This document shows positions 1 to 9,395 of a stretch of DNA of 64,000 nucleotides, one piece after another (position 1 is the first letter of the stretch; each line of letters begins with the position of its first letter). The position numbers were made by a program, and so were the translations under genes. The notes under the pieces were generated by a model that had not been told where the DNA came from, made no database searches, and was given only the letters and a program-made list of their open reading frames with translations. Source of the stretch: DAOUEO01 sp963763495 (GTDB lineage: Bacteria > Chloroflexota > Dehalococcoidia > DSTF01 > JALHUB01). The stretch covers positions 1 through 64,000 of the forward strand of contig CAVXOY010000007.1 in assembly GCA_963763495.1 (NCBI GenBank), written 5' to 3'.

Positions 1-2997
1 GAGTTGCAGGCTGGCGCTGAACTGTCCCTCGGTGAGGTCGACATTGCCGGAGATGAGCAAGTCCGGGTCTGCACCCACCGTGCTTACCAGTCCTGCGAGC
101 GGTTCGGGCAGCCCGGCGTCGATCCGAGTACGCCGACGCCCCCGTCGAACGTGCGGCTCGAAGGTTACCTCCATACAGCGGCTTGAACCAAGTCTGCGAT
201 GTTCTGCGGGAGGCTTCATCCCCCAAGTGTGACATTAGCGGTAGCGAAATCGAACGCGAACCCACCGATGCTGGATTGGCACGCCCGAGTCGTTGACCGG
301 CGTGAATGGGAAGTCCAGACCCTCTGGCAGGGCGAGTCCCAACAGGCTGCCGAGGGACAGCCCCGGCTCTAGTTTCACGCCAATCGTCGTCGTCGGGTCG
401 CCAGAGGCGGAAGTCGGCAAGGAGCATGAGGTTCAGCCGTATTGGGCTCCCAAATGGTACGAATGTCGCCACGATGGTCCCTGCGACCGAGAAGGAGCCG
501 TCTCCCGTGGCGGTGACGTCAAGCTTCCCGGACCGACTGCGCTATCACGGATTGATTCTGGCAGTGAGATGGTCGAGGGCAGCAGGCCCGTCAAGGTGAC
601 GATGTCCTGGAGACGGGTCGACCAGCTGGAGATGTGAGGTCGCCACTGGGCGGGTCGGTCCCGGCCACAGTCGCACAGACCTCTACGACCACCGCAGGTG
701 TGCCGATCGCGGCAGTGCCGCAGAGTTTAGCGGATGGAATTATTTCGCCGCCACTTGGCTGTTCGATGCGGACCAGGGCGTAGGCTCCCTCGAGTGAAAG
801 CCAGTTGATTGGAACGGGTGCCGCCACGCCCCTACTTCGAACTTGGCCTCGATCAGCCACGCGGGTGGGTTCGCGGCAGGCGTGCCCGAGAAGCGTGCGG
901 TGAAGGCGCCTTCTACCCCCGGGAAGAGTGGGGAGGTAATGCCGTGATGGAGAGCCCGATCGTTAACTTGTCATCGGTATCGATCGCAACGTCGTTCTCC
1001 TCGAAATCAGAAAGAGCTTCCAGCTTTCGGTCGAGGGCCAGATAAGCCACTACGGCACGTCCGGTGGCTTTGGGGCGGGCCTTGGGAGTGTTGCCTCCAC
1101 GTGGAAGTCGTTCAGGTTGAGGGTGGGTGTGTCGAGCGAGGTAAGCGTGAACCCGGCACTGCCCTGCACGTGGATGGGGTCACCTACTGAGCCAAGGCCG
1201 AGGCGGGTGAACAGGGCATTGAGCCCCGTCGTGGGGATGTCCGCTATGAAGTTCAAACCGCCGGAAAATCGGAACGGTTCGCTTCCTGACCCGTTCACAT
1301 CATCCAGGAAGGCTTTCGCCTCGGCCGTAGCCGGGACGTGCTGAATACGCTTCCCTCCGGGTAGACGGCGAGGAAGTTGGCCTGCGGTAGCGTCAGGTCC
1401 AGCCCCACGCTCGCGTTTGGCAGGGCAAAGACTTGTTCCAGGCCGATGCACGGAGACGGGGTGCACGCCGGGTCTACCACGCGGAGCGCTGCGAGCACCG
1501 TGGGGGTACCGGAGGCTGGCTTGTCCAAACCAAGGAGTAATTCGGTATGCAGACTGGCGCCGAACGTGTCGATTCCTGCGATGGTCGCGTGCAAGCCCAT
1601 CACGGTGCCGCTGCCGTCCGTGTGGTCGTAGCTGAACTTAATGTCGTCGAGGGTTGCGCTCGCGAAGTTCACTTCGGCGAGGTAAGGATTGCCGAGGGCT
1701 GTGACGCCGGTAAGCCACTGCACGACTCCCGCCACCGGCATTGACACCGTTGATATTGACGATGGCACGGGTGTTAGCCGGATCGTCGTTGATCGTGATG
1801 TGGAGGTCTTGCGGGGCACCGCCGATGCTCAGGCTTGCGTCGAACTCACCGGTGAAGATGCCCGACGTCTCGTCGAAGCTAATGTGCAACTCGACTTGGC
1901 TGATTGCACCGAGGCCATCCAGTCCGTAGGGAACGTTGAACGTGGCGGCCGCCAGCCGGAGGTCGAGGTCTTCTGCCTCGTCGAGCGAGACGCTGTACGT
2001 GAAGGTGTTGGTCTCACCGCCCGTTCGGATGGTGAACTCGTCCTCTACAAACACCTGCGGCGTGCCCCCGTCGAACACAAGACGGAACTTCGGGATATCG
2101 CCGACCTCGTGCCGGAGCCAGTCCGGCAGCTTCGCCGAGTCAATGACGACTGGCCCTTCGAGCGCGAAGTCGCCGTCGAAGTTGAATTCGTCGTCGAACT
2201 GGAAGGCTGCGGCATCGTCGATCGCGCCGCGAAGGATGAGCGCTGAGGACGTTCCCATGCCCAGGAACTCGGCGACATGCGCGAATGCCGGGGCTAGCCG
2301 CCAGATCGATTTCAGCGCGGAGCGTAGCCACCTGGGAGATCATCAGTTCTTCGAGGACTCCGTCGACTTCCAGCAGGTCTCGAGCCGCATCGAGGTTGGC
2401 CAGGTTCGAAGCGGTGATCGTCTGCGCATCGGTGGCACTGAGAACGATGACTGCGGATGTGAGGGCGGTCGGATCAGCAACGTCGGGTATCGTCCAGCCG
2501 CCAATAATCTTATCAAGGGCTTGAGATTCTACCCGGATCGCTAGCGCGACCTCCGGCGTAGTGTCGGCCTCGTCTTCCCACGTTGCCAGGATAAGCAACT
2601 TGACCTGTACGCCGTCGAGCGGGTACTGGTGAGGAACGGGCTGACCCATTCCGTATCGAGGGCGATGACGCGATGCGCGGGATCAGACTCGAAATTGAAC
2701 ATCAGAGGCGCCAGAGCTTCAAGCCCGGCGATACTCAGTGGAAGGCGGTGATTCGCCGAGACCTGGAGTGCGGTCACCGCATCGTCGAACGTCAGACCCT
2801 GGAGATCCAGGTCACCGGGTTGTTGCGCGCTGCTGGGGACAGATTCGTGATCGTCGAGGCGTTCCTGCTTCGGACGGCGAGAAGATCCTTAAGCTCGCTG
2901 ATGCCGCGAACAGGAGAGCTAGAGCGAACAGTACCAGCCGGAGCGGGTACCCACGATGCGCGAACCCGGCCTGCGTGAGAAGAGCAAGCTTCTTCAT
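1..2997 (-). CDS. Large secreted beta-rich surface protein, frame-broken, 3' end outside window
   Basis: The gene reads leftward from an ATG at 2997, with GAGGT six bases upstream, and is still open at base 1, so the product exceeds about 990 residues. Residues 20-40 are a hydrophobic signal segment (LRLVLFALALLFAASAS). Coding then continues in changing frames through pieces near 2870-2700, 2649-2290, 2258-1745, 1735-1330, 1340-1050, 860-600, 420-235 and 190-1. The pieces share one style: Asp/Thr/Gly-rich alternating strands (for example TLDDIKFSYD, FDASLSIGG), with few Cys and no catalytic motif. The first shift, near 2870, is an extra base. I do not recognise the family; an adhesin or S-layer-like exoprotein is the best guess from composition. 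Whether the many frameshifts are sequencing error or decay is unresolved; this is the most heavily broken gene in the window. Confidence 0.55.
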
Positions 2998-3458
2998 ACC
3001 GATACCTCGATTGGCGACGCCGGGCGATGCCAGGGGCGGGGGGATCTTATTCCACCAGTCCTGCCAGAATAACCTATTTCTCGCATTTCTTCAAGAGGGA
3101 AATGAGGGAGAAGTCGACGACATATGCATCGACATTGCCCCGGCCAGTCCAAAGGGAATCAAATAGGTCGGGTGCATTCCCGATGATCGACCGGCGGGGC
3201 ACCGACGACGTGGCATTCCGATCAAATTATGGCTGTGAGGTGCCAGTATTCCATCCGTATCTGGGAGAGCGGCGAGTGGCAAACCAGGACCGCCGAATGC
3301 CGGCAGAGGAGTCCAAAACCTCTTCCTCGGAAGCAAGCGCTCCAGCCGTGGCCCTCTCGAGACTCAAGGGGGAACCAGAAAGCCTTGACAGACGACAGAC
3401 GGCACGCCACAGAGCGCCGCTCGACGCCGTGCCTATGTCCTACGACTTGGGCAGCGGA

Positions 3459-3736
3459 GATTCAGGAGAAATGCTGGCCCTCGCTAGATTCTGCGCCTGA
3501 ATCTCTTCCCAGGACTGCTGCCCGCAGATTCAGAATTGGCGTCTTCGGCGGGATAACCGCCCTGATTGATGGGGTTCAGGAGGTCGTGAGTTCGAATCCC
3601 ACCGCCCCGACCAGTTTCCCACAGAAGTTGTTCGCAGGATTTCTCTTTTTCGCTATCCGATAGCGCCAAACTCTCCCCTTCGTGGATAATCACCTGAATC
3701 GCCCACCGCAGTGCTACAGAAAGACGACGATTCAGG
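3459..3736. repeat. Clustered GATTCAGG octamers flanking the tRNA fragment
   Basis: GATTCAGG occurs on the + strand at 3459-3466 and 3729-3736, and as GATTCAG(A) at 3537-3543. Its complement CCTGAATC occurs at 3496-3503 and 3693-3700. Five near-identical copies in 280 bases are far above chance. They lie on both sides of the tRNA-Pro fragment, an arrangement like integrase arm sites around a core; that role is inference. Confidence 0.55.
3561..3613 (+). pseudogene. tRNA-Pro 3' fragment
   Basis: The stretch begins with an anticodon-stem-like CCTGA...TCAGG, passes through AGGTC, a T-arm (GTGAG-TTCGAAT-CCCAC) and an acceptor 3' strand CGCCCCG, and ends in A-CCA. This is the layout of the 3' two thirds of bacterial tRNA-Pro. 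The anticodon loop is 10 bases instead of 7, and there is no matching 5' acceptor strand or D-arm upstream, so it cannot fold as a complete tRNA. Such 3' fragments are typical leftovers of elements that integrate into tRNA genes. Confidence 0.6.
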
Positions 3737-3908
3737 TCATGAGCCGCAAGAGCCGCAGGAAACTGGGGACTGCGGAACCGTCCCTGTCTCTTGTCCCCCT
3801 CCCCGGAGTGTGTCCTCGAAACGCGGCTGAACGCAAAGCGACCTCCCAATATAGGGCAAGCCCTCAAAGTCAGTAAGGGGTTCATTATCCGCCTGACTGG
3901 CATTTAGG

Positions 3909-4066
3909 AAGTCTTGTGGGGAACAGTACTGGATCCGTATCTGCGCAGGTCAAGCGCTGGCCCTGTGGGGCCACAACACTACATCCGTATCTGCGCACAT
4001 CAAGCAGCCACCCTGTGGGGGCCAAGAATCTCATCCGTATCTACGCAACTCAAGCGGCTACCCACT
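3909..4066. repeat. 50-bp tandem repeat, about 3.2 copies
   Basis: Units start at 3933, 3983 and 4033 with an exact 50-bp period, each opening with ATCCGTATCTgCGCA, then TCAAGC and, in the first two, CCCTGTGGGG. The tail of an earlier unit is visible at 3909-3932. Unit 1 contains a hairpin TGGCCC-tgtg-GGGCCA. The opening motif recurs singly at 3253, and inverted at 4220-4233 (one mismatch) and 7770-7780. There are no unique spacers between units, so this is not a CRISPR array. Confidence 0.8.
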
Positions 4067-4250
4067 CGTACTCGTGGCAGAAACCACCGAAAACTGGTGA
4101 GTGGATGTCGCTCGGGCCTTGGCCCTCTGCCTATCACGCAGAGAGTGGCAGGCTGGGAGTCGCGGATCCGCTGTTTGTGCCTCTCACTGTGCGAGTGCCG
4201 GCCCAGAGTCCGAGTCCTGGCGCAGATGCGGATGGCGTATTGGCAGCCCG

Positions 4251-4418
4251 TAGGGTCTGCAGGGTTTTCTCGTTGGCGGCGGTCATGGAGTGCCAGAAGG
4301 TAATGGACACCGGGCCGGCGGGCCGGGTCTCCTGAGGGGCTCCTTACGGTCGCCCCCCACAGGCGGCGACAAGAGCCAGGGCGGGAACGACGAGAAGCAG
4401 CACGAGGATCCTTCGCAC
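4251..4418 (-). pseudogene. Truncated sugar-binding lipoprotein stub
   Basis: From a GTG at 4418 (GAAGGGGG upstream) the translation gives a lipoprotein signal ending in LALVAACGG. An in-frame TAA follows at codon 25. The same frame then reads on into GPVSITFWHS and EKTLQTL, matching the start of the two substrate-binding proteins at 7.8-10.8 kb (ITFWHSETASNS, IDFWHSEQAASQ). Similarity stops at about 4251, exactly where those proteins continue with DRFNASQ. The stub therefore has a nonsense codon and has lost all but its first ~56 codons. It lies directly downstream of malG on the same strand, so it was probably the transporter's own binding-protein gene. Confidence 0.75.
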
Positions 4419-4467
4419 TTCGTACCCCCTTCTCTGTGACGTATCTGCTGGCCGGCGGCTAGGTCTG

Positions 4468-5520
4468 CTAGCCCTTGAGGGCACCCTGCATGAGCCCTCG
4501 CACCAGTTGCCGCTGGAAAAGCACGATGACGACGAGCATGGGCAGCAGGGCGATGATGGTACCTGCCATCACTACGTTTATGGAGTCGATCTCCTGGGAG
4601 CTCAGGCCTGCCAGCCCGATCTGCACCGTCCGGTAGGTGTCAGAGTTGGTGACCAGAAGCGGCCACAGGTACTGGTTCCAGGACTGCAGGAAGGCAAACA
4701 CGGCCAGCGTTCCCAGCGCCGGCTTGGAGAGGGGCAGCACCACGCGCCAGAGGAAACGCAGATGTCCGTAGCCGTCGATGGCGGCGGCGTCACGCAGCTC
4801 CAGGGGAATGGTCATGAAGTGCTGACGCATCAGGAAGGTGCCGAACGCAGTGGCCAGGAAGGGGATCGTCAGCGCTTGGTAGGAGTCCAGGCTCAGGATC
4901 TTGCCGTCCAGCGCGGCGCGCAACGCGCCGACGCCTGCGAGTATGCCGACCAACGCACCCACGAGGACGGCGACGGCAAGCGCACGAATACGCCAGCGAG
5001 CAGTGCGGCCGCCCCGGAATACGCCAGCGAGCAGTGCCGCCACCCCGGCGCCCACGGATACGCCGACCAGCACAGCTATGGCCACCGCAAGGCCCGCCGG
5101 AGGGTCGCCCATCATCTGGACTGTCTGGAAGTTCGGGATAATGGAGGCCTCCCAGGGCACCATGAGGGTAGACAGGAAGAGCATGAAGATGAAGTTACGC
5201 AGCGGAAAACGCATGAAGGCGAAGGCGTACGCGGCGAGAACGGAGGTAACCAACTGCCCGAGGGTGATGACGCTGGACTGGATGAAGCTATTGAACATGT
5301 AGCGCCCCAGGGGCACCGCATCCAGGGCTTTCTTGTAGTTGCCGAACTGGGGATCAGGTGCAAATAGCTTCGGGGGGTAAGAGATGGCGTCCTCCTTAGG
5401 CAGGAGGCTGTCCACCACTGCCAGGTATATGGGCAGGATCACGATCGCGGCGCCGAGGATCAGTACGGCGTATGTCAAGGCCACTCGTGCCACACGGCTG
5501 TATCGGATGCGAAAAGTCAT
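4468..5520 (-). CDS. CUT1 sugar ABC transporter permease, MalG type, with extra membrane insert
   Basis: Inner-membrane permease of a carbohydrate-importing ABC transporter, 350 residues against about 275-300 usual. The N-terminal helix (residues 13-37), the MalG-type core and the EAA coupling loop (ELRDAAAIDGYGHLRFLWRV, about 241-260) are all present. Residues ~139-207 are an insertion holding two extra hydrophobic helices, between the conserved NFQTVQMMG and LDSYQAL segments. The insert contains a 31-bp tandem duplication read in two frames. The ATG overlaps the upstream malF stop by 4 bases (ATGA), so the two are translationally coupled. A dead binding-protein stub follows. The sugar is not known; the divergent GH4 gene suggests an alpha-galactoside or related sugar. 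Confidence 0.88.
   Translation of the reverse strand: MTFRIRYSRVARVALTYAVLILGAAIVILPIYLAVVDSLLPKEDAISYPPKLFAPDPQFGNYKKALDAVPLGRYMFNSFIQSSVITLGQLVTSVLAAYAFAFMRFPLRNFIFMLFLSTLMVPWEASIIPNFQTVQMMGDPPAGLAVAIAVLVGVSVGAGVAALLAGVFRGGRTARWRIRALAVAVLVGALVGILAGVGALRAALDGKILSLDSYQALTIPFLATAFGTFLMRQHFMTIPLELRDAAAIDGYGHLRFLWRVVLPLSKPALGTLAVFAFLQSWNQYLWPLLVTNSDTYRTVQIGLAGLSSQEIDSINVVMAGTIIALLPMLVVIVLFQRQLVRGLMQGALKG
4986..5047. repeat. 31-bp tandem duplication inside malG
   Basis: Two copies beginning GAATACGCCAGCGAGCAGTG start at 4986 and 5017; they differ at only two positions over 31 bases. Because 31 is not a multiple of three, the same DNA is translated as GVAALLAGVF in one copy and RGGRTARWRIR in the next. 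Taking one copy out would leave the downstream permease out of frame. Confidence 0.85.
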
Positions 5521-6485
5521 CGGTAGAAGACCCGCCGCTCTAGGAAGCGGAGCTGAATGAGTGTGAAAGTGAGCACCAGCAGGAAGAGAGCCACAGCCCG
5601 CACCGCTGCTGCGCCGTATTCAAAGTTGATGAAGGCGTCAGTATAGATCGAGTAGACGATGACATTGGTGGCATCTAGCGGGCCGCCCCGCGTGAGAATG
5701 TGAATCTGTCCGAAGGACTGGAAGGCAATGATGGTTGATACGACGACGACGAAGAGAAGCGATGGCGAGAGCATGGGCAGCGTGATGTGGCGCAGGAGGG
5801 ACCGGGGGCTGGCGCCGTCCACGCGGGCGCTCTCATAGAGCTCCTGAGGGATGTTCTGGAGGGCGGCCAGGAGCACCAGGGTGGTGAATCCTATGTTCAA
5901 CCAGATCGTCGTGAGGGACACGGCCATGAGGGCTGGGCCGCTATCCCAGGTTGTTCTCCACTGCGGGTCCGTTAGCCAGTTGACACGGGGCAGGTCAAAC
6001 TGGCCCAGTATCCAGTTGACGAAGCCGGCGCTGGGGTTCAGGAGCATCAGCCACATGACCGCCGCCACCGCCACCGAAGCAGCAATGGTGGAGGAGAAGA
6101 CAGTGCGAAAGAAGAGAGCCCCGCGCAGGCGCTGGTTGGCCAGCAGTGCGAGCACCAGCCCCAGCACCATCCCCGTTGGCACCGTGTAGAGGGCGAAGAG
6201 GAAGGTCACCAGCAGGCTCTTACGGAAGTCAGCGGATGTCAGCACCTCCCGGTACTGGTCGAAACCGACGAACTCCTGGCCGCGCCCGAAGGGGTCGCTG
6301 ACAAAGAAGCCCAGGTAGACCGACTTGAGCAGCGGGTAGAAGACGAAGCCCCCAAAGAGAAGTATCGAGGGCCAGAGGAACAACATGCCACCCCCGAAGC
6401 GGGACAGCCCTCCCAGCCAGGGATACCTTCGCCTTAGAGGGACCGGCGCCGGGAGCGCCGCTGTTGGGGCGTCGCCGCTCTTCAT
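5517..6485 (-). CDS. CUT1 sugar ABC transporter permease, MalF type
   Basis: The 322-residue inner-membrane partner of the MalG-type permease. It has about six hydrophobic helices, the first at residues ~32-54, and the EAA loop that contacts the ATPase (ESARVDGASPRSLLRHITLP) near residues 232-251. Length and layout are normal for UgpA/MalF-like permeases. The start codon overlaps the stop of the upstream ATPase gene by one base (TGATG), and its stop overlaps malG by four bases, so ATPase-malF-malG form one tight transcript. Family assignment is firm; the transported sugar is not visible. Confidence 0.92.
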   Translation of the reverse strand: MKSGDAPTAALPAPVPLRRRYPWLGGLSRFGGGMLFLWPSILLFGGFVFYPLLKSVYLGFFVSDPFGRGQEFVGFDQYREVLTSADFRKSLLVTFLFALYTVPTGMVLGLVLALLANQRLRGALFFRTVFSSTIAASVAVAAVMWLMLLNPSAGFVNWILGQFDLPRVNWLTDPQWRTTWDSGPALMAVSLTTIWLNIGFTTLVLLAALQNIPQELYESARVDGASPRSLLRHITLPMLSPSLLFVVVVSTIIAFQSFGQIHILTRGGPLDATNVIVYSIYTDAFINFEYGAAAVRAVALFLLVLTFTLIQLRFLERRVFYR

Positions 6486-7585
6486 CAGGCTAGCCTCTGC
6501 CCACTGGCTCGATCGAAGAGGTGGAGGTTTTCGACCAGGACGGTGAGGGGGACCGTCTCTCCAAGCTTCATCTTCACGCGAGCGTCGAGGCGGGCCACCA
6601 GTGTGGTATCGCTCAGCGAGAAGGTGACGTGGGTCTCGTTGCCCAGGTACTCCACGAGGTCCACCATCGCCCCAAGGGTAGCCGACACGGCGCCGCTGCC
6701 CTCGCCACCACCCACGTACAGGTGCTCGGGGCGGACGCCAACCACGATTTCACCGTCGGCCGCATCCGTGGCGCCGTGGGCCTGCTGCGAGTTCAGCCGG
6801 AAGCTGCCCACCTCGCTGTCGGCGAAGACATCGCCATTGCGGGTCTGCAGGCGGGCCGGATACATATTCATGGCTGGGCTGCCGATGAACCCGGCGACGA
6901 AGATGTTGCCTGGTCGGTCGTAGACCTCCTGAGGCGGCCCCACCTGCTGGAGCACCCCCTGCTCCATGATGGCGATGCGGTCGCCCATGGTCATGGCCTC
7001 CACCTGGTCGTGGGTGACGTAAATGAAGGTGGTCTGGAGCAGGCGGTGCATCTTGACAAGCTCGGCCCGGGTTTGAACCCTCAGCTTGGCGTCCAGGTTA
7101 GAAAGGGGCTCGTCCATCAGGTAGACCACGGGCCTCCGGACTATGGCCCTTCCCAGAGCCACCCGCTGGCGCTGGCCGCCGGAGAGTTCGCCGGGCTTGC
7201 GACGGAGCAGATCCCCAAGGCCGAGGTTCTGCGCTGCCTCCTTCACCAGCCTGTCGATCTCGCGGCGGTGCAGCCCTCGCATGCGCAGCCCAAAGGCAAT
7301 GTTGTCGTAGACGCTCATGTGAGGGTAGAGGGCATAGTTCTGGAAGACCATGGCGATGTCGCGGCGCTTAGGCTCCACATCGTTCACCACTTGGTCTTTG
7401 ATGAGGATGTTTCCCTTGCTGGGCAGCTCTAGGCCTGCCACGATGCGCAGGGCGGTGGACTTGCCGCATCCCGAGGGCCCCAGGAGGACGATGAACTCCC
7501 GGTCGTAGATCTCCAGCGAGAAGTCTTTGACGGCAACCACTTCGCCGAAGAACTTGCTTACATTGTCAAAAGTTACGAGAGCCAT
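6485..7585 (-). CDS. ugpC: Sugar ABC transporter ATPase, UgpC/MalK type
   Basis: Cytoplasmic ATPase that powers the MalF/MalG permeases, 366 residues from the ATG at 7585. An in-frame TTG nine bases upstream is a poorer start. Walker A GPSGCGKST (~36-44), Q-loop MVFQNYALYPHMSVYDNIAF, ABC signature LSGGQRQRVALGRA, Walker B VVYLMDEPLSNLDA and the switch histidine YVTHDQVEAM are all intact. The C-terminal third is an OB-fold regulatory domain (VGVRPEHL). MalK/UgpC-type ATPases often serve several CUT1 transporters, so it need not be dedicated. No frameshift, unlike the binding-protein genes upstream. Confidence 0.93.
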   Translation of the reverse strand: MALVTFDNVSKFFGEVVAVKDFSLEIYDREFIVLLGPSGCGKSTALRIVAGLELPSKGNILIKDQVVNDVEPKRRDIAMVFQNYALYPHMSVYDNIAFGLRMRGLHRREIDRLVKEAAQNLGLGDLLRRKPGELSGGQRQRVALGRAIVRRPVVYLMDEPLSNLDAKLRVQTRAELVKMHRLLQTTFIYVTHDQVEAMTMGDRIAIMEQGVLQQVGPPQEVYDRPGNIFVAGFIGSPAMNMYPARLQTRNGDVFADSEVGSFRLNSQQAHGATDAADGEIVVGVRPEHLYVGGGEGSGAVSATLGAMVDLVEYLGNETHVTFSLSDTTLVARLDARVKMKLGETVPLTVLVENLHLFDRASGQRLA

Positions 7586-7843
7586 GATTCTCAAACCAGC
7601 GCCGACAACAGTGATCCGCTCGAGTTCAGGCGTGTGACCTAGGGACGTCTAACGGCTCATCGTTGTGGGACGATCTTCGAATACTCGGCTTTGACGTTAG
7701 GGCCTTCTTTCGAGCAATCTCAGTATGGTTCATTAAGATTCGCCCAAACGCCCTGCTGTGTCAACGTCTCAGATACGGATACAATGCTGCGGTTCCACAG
7801 TCGCTGACCTGACATTCCGTCACTACGAGCGCAGAGCAGCGCT
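7586..7843. other. Spacer between sugar-binding gene and ATPase gene
   Basis: No gene is seen. It contains an inverted single copy of the ATCCGTATCTG motif (7770-7780) that opens each unit of the 50-bp repeat at 3.9 kb. No clear terminator or promoter was found, so I cannot say whether the binding proteins and the transporter share a transcript. Confidence 0.5.
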
Positions 7844-9230
7844 TCACTCGCCCACGCGCCGGTTGTAGTCCTGCAGTTCCTTGGTGTAGTCCGCGGCGGC
7901 ATCGTCCAGCGCCTGGTCAGGGTCTTTCCCGCCGACCACCATCTCCTCCAGGGCCTGGGTCACTATCTCTCCCACCTTAGCGGAGGGCCCGACGCGCGGC
8001 CCCAGCTTCTCCGGCGTCGAAGGCACCCCCACAGAGAGGTCAACCGGCACCTGGTAGAGCGGGTACTTCTCGAGGACCTGGCGTGAGGCCTCCATCTCGT
8101 AGGCGGAGAGACGTACGGGCAGAAAGCCGGTGCCGGCGAAGAGCTCGGCCTGCTGCTCCGGTTCCGCCAGCCACCGCGCCAGCTTCCAGGCCGCCTGCTG
8201 CTCCGCCTCCGACCGCTGGTTCATGATCCAGAGGGCGCGGCCGAAGATGCCCGGCTTGCCGGAGCCTCCCGCCACGCCGGGGAATGGCCCTACCCCCAGC
8301 TCTACCCCTTTCAGCCCTGCCTCCACCACGTCTATCACCGAGCGCAGGGCCGAGGAGATACTAACAGCCATGACTACCCGCCCGGAGGCCACCGCCATGA
8401 GGGCGTCGGCACCGCCGGGGTTACGCCCCACGTTGAAGGCCAGGCCGCTGTCGACCATCTCATCCCACCAGCGGAAGAAAGCCTGACCCGTCGGGTTGTT
8501 GAACAGGGCTTCGGTGGGACGGCCATCACGACCGTTGTTGTTGTTGACGAAGAGGTCGCCGTGCTCCCCCAGGATGACATGCAGGTACCAAGACTGAATG
8601 TCCAGGGCGATGCCGCTGCGCACCACGTTGCCCGCACTATCCACCTTCAACAGCTTCTCGGAGTAGGCGCGCACGTCGTCCAGCGTCTGGGGCGGCTTGT
8701 CGGGGTCCAGACCCACCTCTTGAAAGGGGATCTTGTTGTAGAAGAGCATGGGGACGATGATGCCGAGGGGCATGGCGTAGAGCTTGCCATCCCAGGAGTA
8801 GTAGTCGACTGCCTTCTCGTCGAAGTCCGACAGGTCGTACCCCTCGGCGTCGATGAACTCCTGGACCGGCGTCACTGCCCCGCTGTCCACCATGGTCTGG
8901 GAGTCGCCCTCGTTTAGTCTCCACCAAAGCCGGCACCGCTCCCGAGCGCAGCGAGTTCACGAGCTTGACGTTGAGCTCGGTGGGGGTGCCCTGGAAAAGG
9001 AGCCTCACCTTCACCTCGTCCTGGGAGGCATTGAAGCGGTCGATGAGGGCCTGGAGAGCGGTCTGGCTCGCCGCCTGCTCCGAATGCCAGAAGTCGATGG
9101 TGACGGTGCCGCCTATCGGCCCAGCGCCGGCGGTCTCGCCGGCAGGTGGCACCTCCTCGCGGCCGCCGCACGCGGTCAGCGAGAGGGAAAGGAGCAGAAC
9201 GGCTATCAGGCAGGCGAGCGTTCTTGACAT
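7844..9230 (-). CDS. Extracellular sugar-binding lipoprotein (SBP1), one frameshift
   Basis: Family 1 solute-binding protein for the CUT1 transporter, anchored outside the membrane. The ATG at 9230 has AAGGAG upstream. The signal ends in a lipobox LSLTAC (Cys about residue 21). The mature protein starts with the family hallmark IDFWHSEQAASQ and ends in YTKELQDYNRRVGE. The frame breaks at 8913-8915, where minus-strand CTAAAC should read CTAAC; dropping one base joins VPALVET to NEGDSQTMVDSG and gives 461 residues, normal for the family. An assembly error is the likeliest cause. It is closely related to the next gene upstream, so the two probably arose by duplication. Confidence 0.85.
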
Positions 9231-9395
9231 TGGGGTGACTCCTTGCCGAAGTGTGTCTCTTCCGGCTGGGCGTGCCTCAGCATGGACCCGGCCTGCTTCG
9301 CATGTTCCGATGTAGCTGCACGCCGAAGGCCGACCTCTCTTGGCTTGCCTGTGCTGGGCGACGGCATCCGGGTCTCGGCCTCCATAAGGCGTGTG

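Larger units (their letters stand above)
2998..4250. other. Gene-free 1.25-kb interval with repeats and a tRNA fragment
   Basis: No reading frame here has both a plausible start and protein-like composition; the longer frames are low-complexity translations of repeats. The interval holds the upstream region of the surface-protein gene, a five-copy GATTCAGG octamer cluster, a tRNA-Pro 3' fragment, a 10-bp inverted repeat (3692-3701 with 3728-3737) and a 50-bp tandem repeat. It ends at the broken edge of a substrate-binding-protein stub. Together these suggest a recombination or integration scar rather than a normal spacer (inference). Confidence 0.6.

Noticed and set aside
3909..4066. CRISPR array
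   Set aside because: The 50-bp units are directly adjacent with no unique spacers, and there are no cas genes.
9231..9395. Small open frames between SBP1 and SBP2
   Set aside because: They have no ribosome-binding sites or protein-like composition; a plain 165-base spacer.
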